NCBI RefSeq assembly: GCF_000764305.2
Contig: NW_025944352.1
Location: forward strand, 171,890-235,889
DNA from: Hyalella azteca
Taxonomy: Eukaryota; Arthropoda; Malacostraca; Amphipoda; Hyalellidae
Length of the DNA stretch: 64,000 nt
Direction: 5' to 3'
Part shown: piece by piece, positions 59,394 to 64,000 of the stretch
Numbering within the stretch: position 1 is the stretch's first letter
Layout of the letters: each line of letters opens with the position of its first letter
Notes under the pieces: model-generated
Told to the model about the DNA's origin: nothing
The model's input: only the letters and a program-made list of their open reading frames with translations
Database searches by the model: none
Made by a program: the position numbers and the translations under genes

Positions 59394-61534
59394 ACTAAGA
59401 ATCAGGTTGATTACCCCCTGAAAAGGAGATATCATTCATTGAGGAAATGCTAAGTCAAGTCTCCACAACTATGTTCATTCCATACCATACATTTCATTAC
59501 CTTTCTCCTATAATTGCAAAAATCCGAGGCCATTTGCCCCCTCATGCAACGGGTAATTTTCAATATTTTCATGGCTACCAACAGTATATTTAACTTCATT
59601 GAAATCACCTTTGGCTTTGAACTAACAAACGAGTTGCCTTTTGCCTAACGGATTAAAGGCCACAGAGAAAGCCGCAGACTTCTCGAATCGCTTCATATAA
59701 ACAATTTGAAACAAATAGGAAGCAATTCTCTGATTTTCATTACATTCGATTTGATTAGTTAGTTGGACTAATTAACAATTATTTTAAAAAATGTTTGTAT
59801 ATAAAAAAAAATTACATTGCTGGAAATATTTTACGGTCAATCATGAATCTTGGCTATAAGACAGGAAGAGCATGTTATTATTGTGATCAAAAATTAGTGT
59901 AATACATAGTTACAAGATTTTTAAATTTACTATTATAATGTTATTATCTGTTTTATTTGTGATTTTTCTGTGGTGTACTGCAATACCTGCTGTACGTGAA
60001 ATGTTAACGTCACAACAACAAATTCGGTTGGTTTGTGGGTTTACGTTTCTACAGAACACGTGAAATCATTTTAGTGTTGATTATTCAATTTTTATAGGTG
60101 ATTAGATAATAAAACACTATTATGACATATTTGTTAACATGATTGTTGATTGGTTTATAAGCTGATATGACTAATAGTAATTTTATTACTAATTTTGTGG
60201 GAACAATTTTAAAAATTTTAACTAAATCACTTCGTTTCTGGTGACTGCGCTACTTATATTTTAAATGATTCAAATTTTACTAATTATGATGTGTTATGTT
60301 GCTTCTGTGTGTTGATCGTGAGACGGTGAGCGGCTATTAGGAAAAAACGTAAATTCTTATTTTATTAAGCATTCATGTCTGTACATTTAGTTTTTCTTCG
60401 TTTCGAATTCGTTTAATATGTTGATTCAGTATATTTAATCAGTGTTAATTTCATTTGTACTCGTGAAGTTAAATCATAATACGCCCTCTAACTATATATT
60501 TCAAAACCGTCAACTAAGTAATAAATTCGATTTCTTGAGGACATCGATTTACTTATATAAGTATGACGAAAATATTGTTCGGAAAGAGCCTGATAAAAAA
60601 ATTTTATAGCGTTCTTACTTTGATTTAGACTTTAACTTCTAATATATTACTTCGGCATACTTAATTGTTCCATTCTAATCAATTTCATGACACCAGAAGT
60701 ATGAATTTTGGCAGTATAAGAGTCGCAATTAGCTACTTTAAGCGCATTTATAGCTACTTAATTTAAGCGCATTAAGCGTGGTATTAGAGTTCTCTATCAT
60801 GTGGTTAATTTTCGTTCTGCGTTGAAGTTTTGCGCGTTTGAGTGCAAAAATAAAGCTGCTAATTAATAGGGGCGATACGAGGCATAACCTACCGTGTCCT
60901 GATATTACCCGAGCCTTATATAGTTTCCATTCGCACTGTTTCTTTTAAACAAATAACTGTAGCAATTTGCATAATTTTGGATATCTAAGTCTCCTTCTAA
61001 ACATAAAATTTTCATATTCTTTGATACAAGACTTTGTATTTTAATAAATTTTCTATTGATTTATTGTTTAATTTATATATAGTTACATGACTTAAGAAGT
61101 GAAATTTTCAAAGAAAAAATAGTCGCAATGAGATTTCTCAGCAATGAGACCTAACAATGGAACTTTACTGGCGTCGCATTAGAGCCTCTTTTGATTACTG
61201 CAAAATAGCAGGCAAAAAAGTCACTCAACTTGATTGCGGTCATTTTTTTTATTCTCAGTTCCGAGTGCAAAATATTCGGACTGCACTGAATTTGACTGAA
61301 AATTAATTTTTCGCCATTGGATTGCCTTGTGCAATTGAAAAAAAAAAAATTCGGCTGAAGCCAGATCTCATAGGATGGATACAAAACCTTCTCACTACCA
61401 AGGAAAATATTTTATAGTGATAAAATTAATCATTCCAGAATTCATTCATGAAAGACTCAATGTTCAACTTGGATCAATGTTCTCAACTTGGATCAGTTAG
61501 ATTTAATAAACGTCTTCTTATTTGATTGAAAAAG
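59394..61534. other. 3' flank of the channel gene (paralogous to 26578-29690)
   Basis: Non-coding sequence repeating the 3' flank of copy 1 in order, with a unique segment at about 60290-60473. The sequence continues into the GAAGACTGCTAAA minisatellite just as in copy 1. Confidence 0.75.
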
Positions 61535-61745
61535 AGCGAAGACTGCTGAAAGATTTAAGACCGCTAAATATTGGAGACTGCTAAAGATTGAAGACTGCTA
61601 AAGATTAAAGGCCGCTAAAGATTGAAGACTGCTAAAGATTGATTATATCTATAGATTGAAGACTGCTAAAAATTAAAGACTGCTAAAGATTGTAGACTGC
61701 TATAGATTGAAGACTGCTAAAAATTGAAGACTGCTAAAGATTGAG
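61535..61745 (+). repeat. Minisatellite GATTGAAGACTGCTAAA, longest copy
   Basis: About a dozen degenerate 17-bp units, followed by a unique GC-richer stretch (61746-61930) before block C starts. Confidence 0.85.
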
Positions 61746-61934
61746 TCAAGCAAGTGGCACGCCGCAAAAGAATAACGAGCACACTCAGTAGAAAGACGTG
61801 TCAATAATAAAATCGCCGCGTCAGCAAAAACGAGACGAGAGAATGGGAGCAACGCACGTGCAAGGCAACAGAGCAAACAACAAGCAATCGAGGAGCTCTT
61901 AGGCACCACACGACCTGCTCTCGTGGATGCTCAG

Positions 61935-63170
61935 TTAACACTCATAGATAAATAGATACTGTTTTTATTCGCTGCTGTATAACCCATTTCATTATACTTC
62001 TATTACTGAATTTTGAACTGATGATGGGATTAGGCTCCGAAACATTTCAATGTAAATACAGCAAATTCTTCTGGCATATTCTTTGGTCCCAATTCTTGGT
62101 TAATTGGAGATTTTAGCTATAGATAAGCCTCAATTATTGTACTCGTACCCGTAGGCATCAGTACCTGAGATTATCATAAAGCATCAATATCATTGAGTAT
62201 TGGGTGATGATAGTATCGTAGAATCTCAGCATCAATAATTATTAACTGGACAGTTACGCATTGATAGTAAGTGCATCAAGAATATATTTAATAATTAGTA
62301 TTGCAAAATGTCAACATCAGAAATTATCATGCTCACAGTGTCAGTTTCATTGCTACAATAATCATCCTCATTGAGCCACTATCTTCGACTGACGGTATCT
62401 TGCTCATAAAGTGCCAGAATCATTATCAAAAGGTATTAGTCAGTATCTGGATGGATAATAAATAAATTTTTGTAATATTGGAGATTAACTCCAGAGTATC
62501 AAAGAATCAAATTGAAAGAATAAACTAACAAAAAGGATACTTTAATGAACTCTCAATAAAATAGATCATAAAAACTAAACCAGTGATTCGAAGAATTCTT
62601 AATAGCAATATATACAATTCATTCTATCTATTCCTAGTGTGCGGATCCGACCCTCTAAATCGAGTTTTATTTAAATAGTGACCTGGCTTCACCCGCGATC
62701 GCTGGAAGGAGTGCAGCGTAACCGTTTAGGTCTGAAAATTTATTTTATTTGCTGCAAGATCATAAACAGATTGATCATGCAAGGCCGCAGCCGAGAAATT
62801 GAGAAACTTGTGCAAAATGGGCTGCACAAAACCTACTACTCCAACATAAGTTCGTATCAAAGAGAGGAGGCTGTTCGGTGGTTGAGCACACGTTTCGCCA
62901 ACCTAGTGTTAAGTCAACCTACCAGACATCAGTTTATTTTGCAAGCCTTTCTCCATCTTTCATCCGTTGAATCGTGCACGTGCACGGATCGTTAATAAGT
63001 GCCTCTTCAACCGGTACTATAATTTTTTTAGTAGGAAGGAAATGCCATTATTCACACATCACAGGCGACAAAACAGACACTACTTCTATCTCCGATAGAT
63101 AACAAGTCTTATCTCAAGATTGGTTGGAAGTCATACGCTTGAGCGCCCCTCACGACCCGTGGAAGCAATG
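61935..63170. repeat. Segmental duplication block, partial copy C
   Basis: It corresponds to about 52955-54240 and 31330-32580. It is more diverged than A and B are from each other, suggesting that A and B separated later. Confidence 0.8.
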
Positions 63171-63178
63171 CATTATAG

Positions 63179-63345
63179 TCATTTTTAGCGCATTTTCTCA
63201 TTTATGGAAAAAAGCCTTATTGTGCTCGTCATGTCTGTCCGTCTGTCCGTCCGTCAGTCCGTCTGTCCATGACTTCACGTTTTCGTCGACGAGAAAATGC
63301 GTTCTCTGTCACTCACTGCAGTGAGTACTGAGTTATATTTGTTTC
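63179..63345 (+). repeat. Interspersed repeat with (TCTGTCCG)n core
   Basis: It starts TTTTTAGCGCATTTTCTCAT, contains a TCTGTCCG/TCCGTCAG array, then CGAGAAAATGCGTTCTCTGT (an inverted copy of GCGCATTTTCTC) and GCAGTGAGTACTGAGTTATA. The last string also opens the window at base 1, so both window ends carry the same repeat family. Confidence 0.7.
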
Positions 63346-63784
63346 ATACGTATGTAAATAGTAATTATAAAATTCATTACAATGAAGTTTAAAATTTACA
63401 ATGACTTCCTAGAGGAAAGCACCAGATATACGTTCATATTTGCATTTATTTTTATACGATGTCATAGTTTGCTGTCGGATTCACGATATCTTTCAAAATT
63501 ATCCATCTAAGAATTTACCATTCTTGTATTTACTGCATGAATATCGTTATTTATTTATATAATTTTGCTTACTCACTACACTAGAAGTTTTTCACATTTT
63601 ATAAGTTTCTTTTGTTAAATCCTAGCGCAGTTTCTACATTGTTAGGTAATGTCCATTGGGTTCCGAGAATGGGTTCTTGGGTAATGTTGGGGTTCCGAGA
63701 ATAAAAAAAAATGTACGATTGGAAATCTTCATAATACATTAGACTAACATAATAAAGATGCTTTCGTATCCTATTGTCAAACAG
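63346..63784. other. Upstream region of the last gene
   Basis: AT-rich sequence without recognisable motifs. It includes a pyrimidine stretch leading to ATTGTCAAACAG at 63784, which could be a splice acceptor of a 5' UTR intron. Confidence 0.4.
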
Positions 63785-63952
63785 AAGATGAATACACGGC
63801 AAGCGGTTATAATATGGCAGCTGCTGCAGCTAGCGCTGCTGACATCAGCTGCAGTACAGATGCAGGACGGAAGGTACAGCGGTCTGCAGGTGGCGGTAGC
63901 ATCTAAAACGATAGAGCCTCTCGACGGCCTGAAGTTCATTGCAGATGTGCAG
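63785..63952 (+). CDS. First coding exon of a secreted or membrane protein (CLCA-like?)
   Basis: ATG at 63788 follows AAAG. 55 codons run to donor CAG|GTGAAT in phase 0. The first 25 residues form a signal peptide (hydrophobic core I-I-W-Q-L-L-Q-L-A-L-L-T-S-A-A). Then come D-G-R-Y-S-G-L-Q-V-A-V-A-S-K-T-I and L-K-F-I-A-D-V-Q. A hydrophobic strand after G-x-Y-x-G, placed right after the signal peptide, resembles the start of CLCA (calcium-activated chloride channel regulator) proteins. That identity is a guess from a short piece; the gene continues beyond the window. Confidence 0.5.
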
Positions 63953-64000
63953 GTGAATTTAGCATTAAATCCCATAATATTCTATAAAATTTATTTGAAT

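Noticed and set aside
62678..62995. 105-codon frame in block C, with relatives in blocks A and B
   Set aside because: Indels shift the frame between the three copies, so the protein is not conserved; the block is treated as non-coding.
63230..63268. CRISPR-like short array of TCTGTCCG units
   Set aside because: Microsatellite within an interspersed eukaryotic repeat; no spacers.

Overview
The window looks like a repeat-rich, AT-rich arthropod nuclear genome. The genes are split by introns with GT-AG borders. There are tRNA-derived SINE-like copies, RTE-type and CR1/L2-type LINE remnants, mariner, pogo-like, hAT-like and TTAA-type DNA transposons, LTR pieces and a short TTAGG-type (CCTAA) patch. 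The sequence alone does not let me name the species or decide between insect and crustacean.

Layout. 0-7.6 kb: a head-to-head foldback repeat, then the last two exons of a secreted C-type lectin whose intron holds a dimeric SINE and an internally deleted RTE LINE. 7.6-19 kb: no recognisable host gene; minisatellites, three related LTR pieces (two of them could bound one 7-kb minus-strand element), a string of eroded AT-rich reading frames and a long (AT)n tract. 19.1-29.7 kb: a 5'-truncated copy of a TRPA-type channel gene (four exons), with a hAT-like element carrying a nested mariner and a pogo-like element in its introns. 29.7-36.4 kb: a duplicated non-coding block, minisatellites, a second dimeric SINE and a TA-flanked element with GGGGTAAGAC-type ends. 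36.8-59.4 kb: the main gene, an ankyrin-repeat TRPA-type channel in eleven phase-compatible exons. 50.2-55.0 kb: inside its long intron, a second copy of the 5' end of the gene followed by a copy of the 29.7-33.4 kb block. 61.9-63.2 kb: a third, partial copy of that block. 63.8 kb: the first exon of another secreted or membrane protein, possibly CLCA-like.

Main observation. Exon 1 of the main gene (36776-37713) encodes the cysteine-rich N-terminus of a multicopy arthropod protein family that behaves like a transposon gene. Its 3' splice phase joins in frame to a short exon (39086-39142) and then to the ankyrin exon. The three exons give one open frame from the Zn-finger-like segment into a TRPA channel, about 1505 residues in all. 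In the second copy of the 5' end (51114) the short exon begins with a good ATG; in the fused copy the same codon is AAG. A captured exon may therefore have taken over translation start. The array also preserves empty sites for several transposons, and its block order is permuted in a way that suggests a circular or tandem-duplication intermediate. Whether exons up to 47335 and exons from 56153 belong to one transcript is uncertain, because the intron between them is itself partly duplicated.
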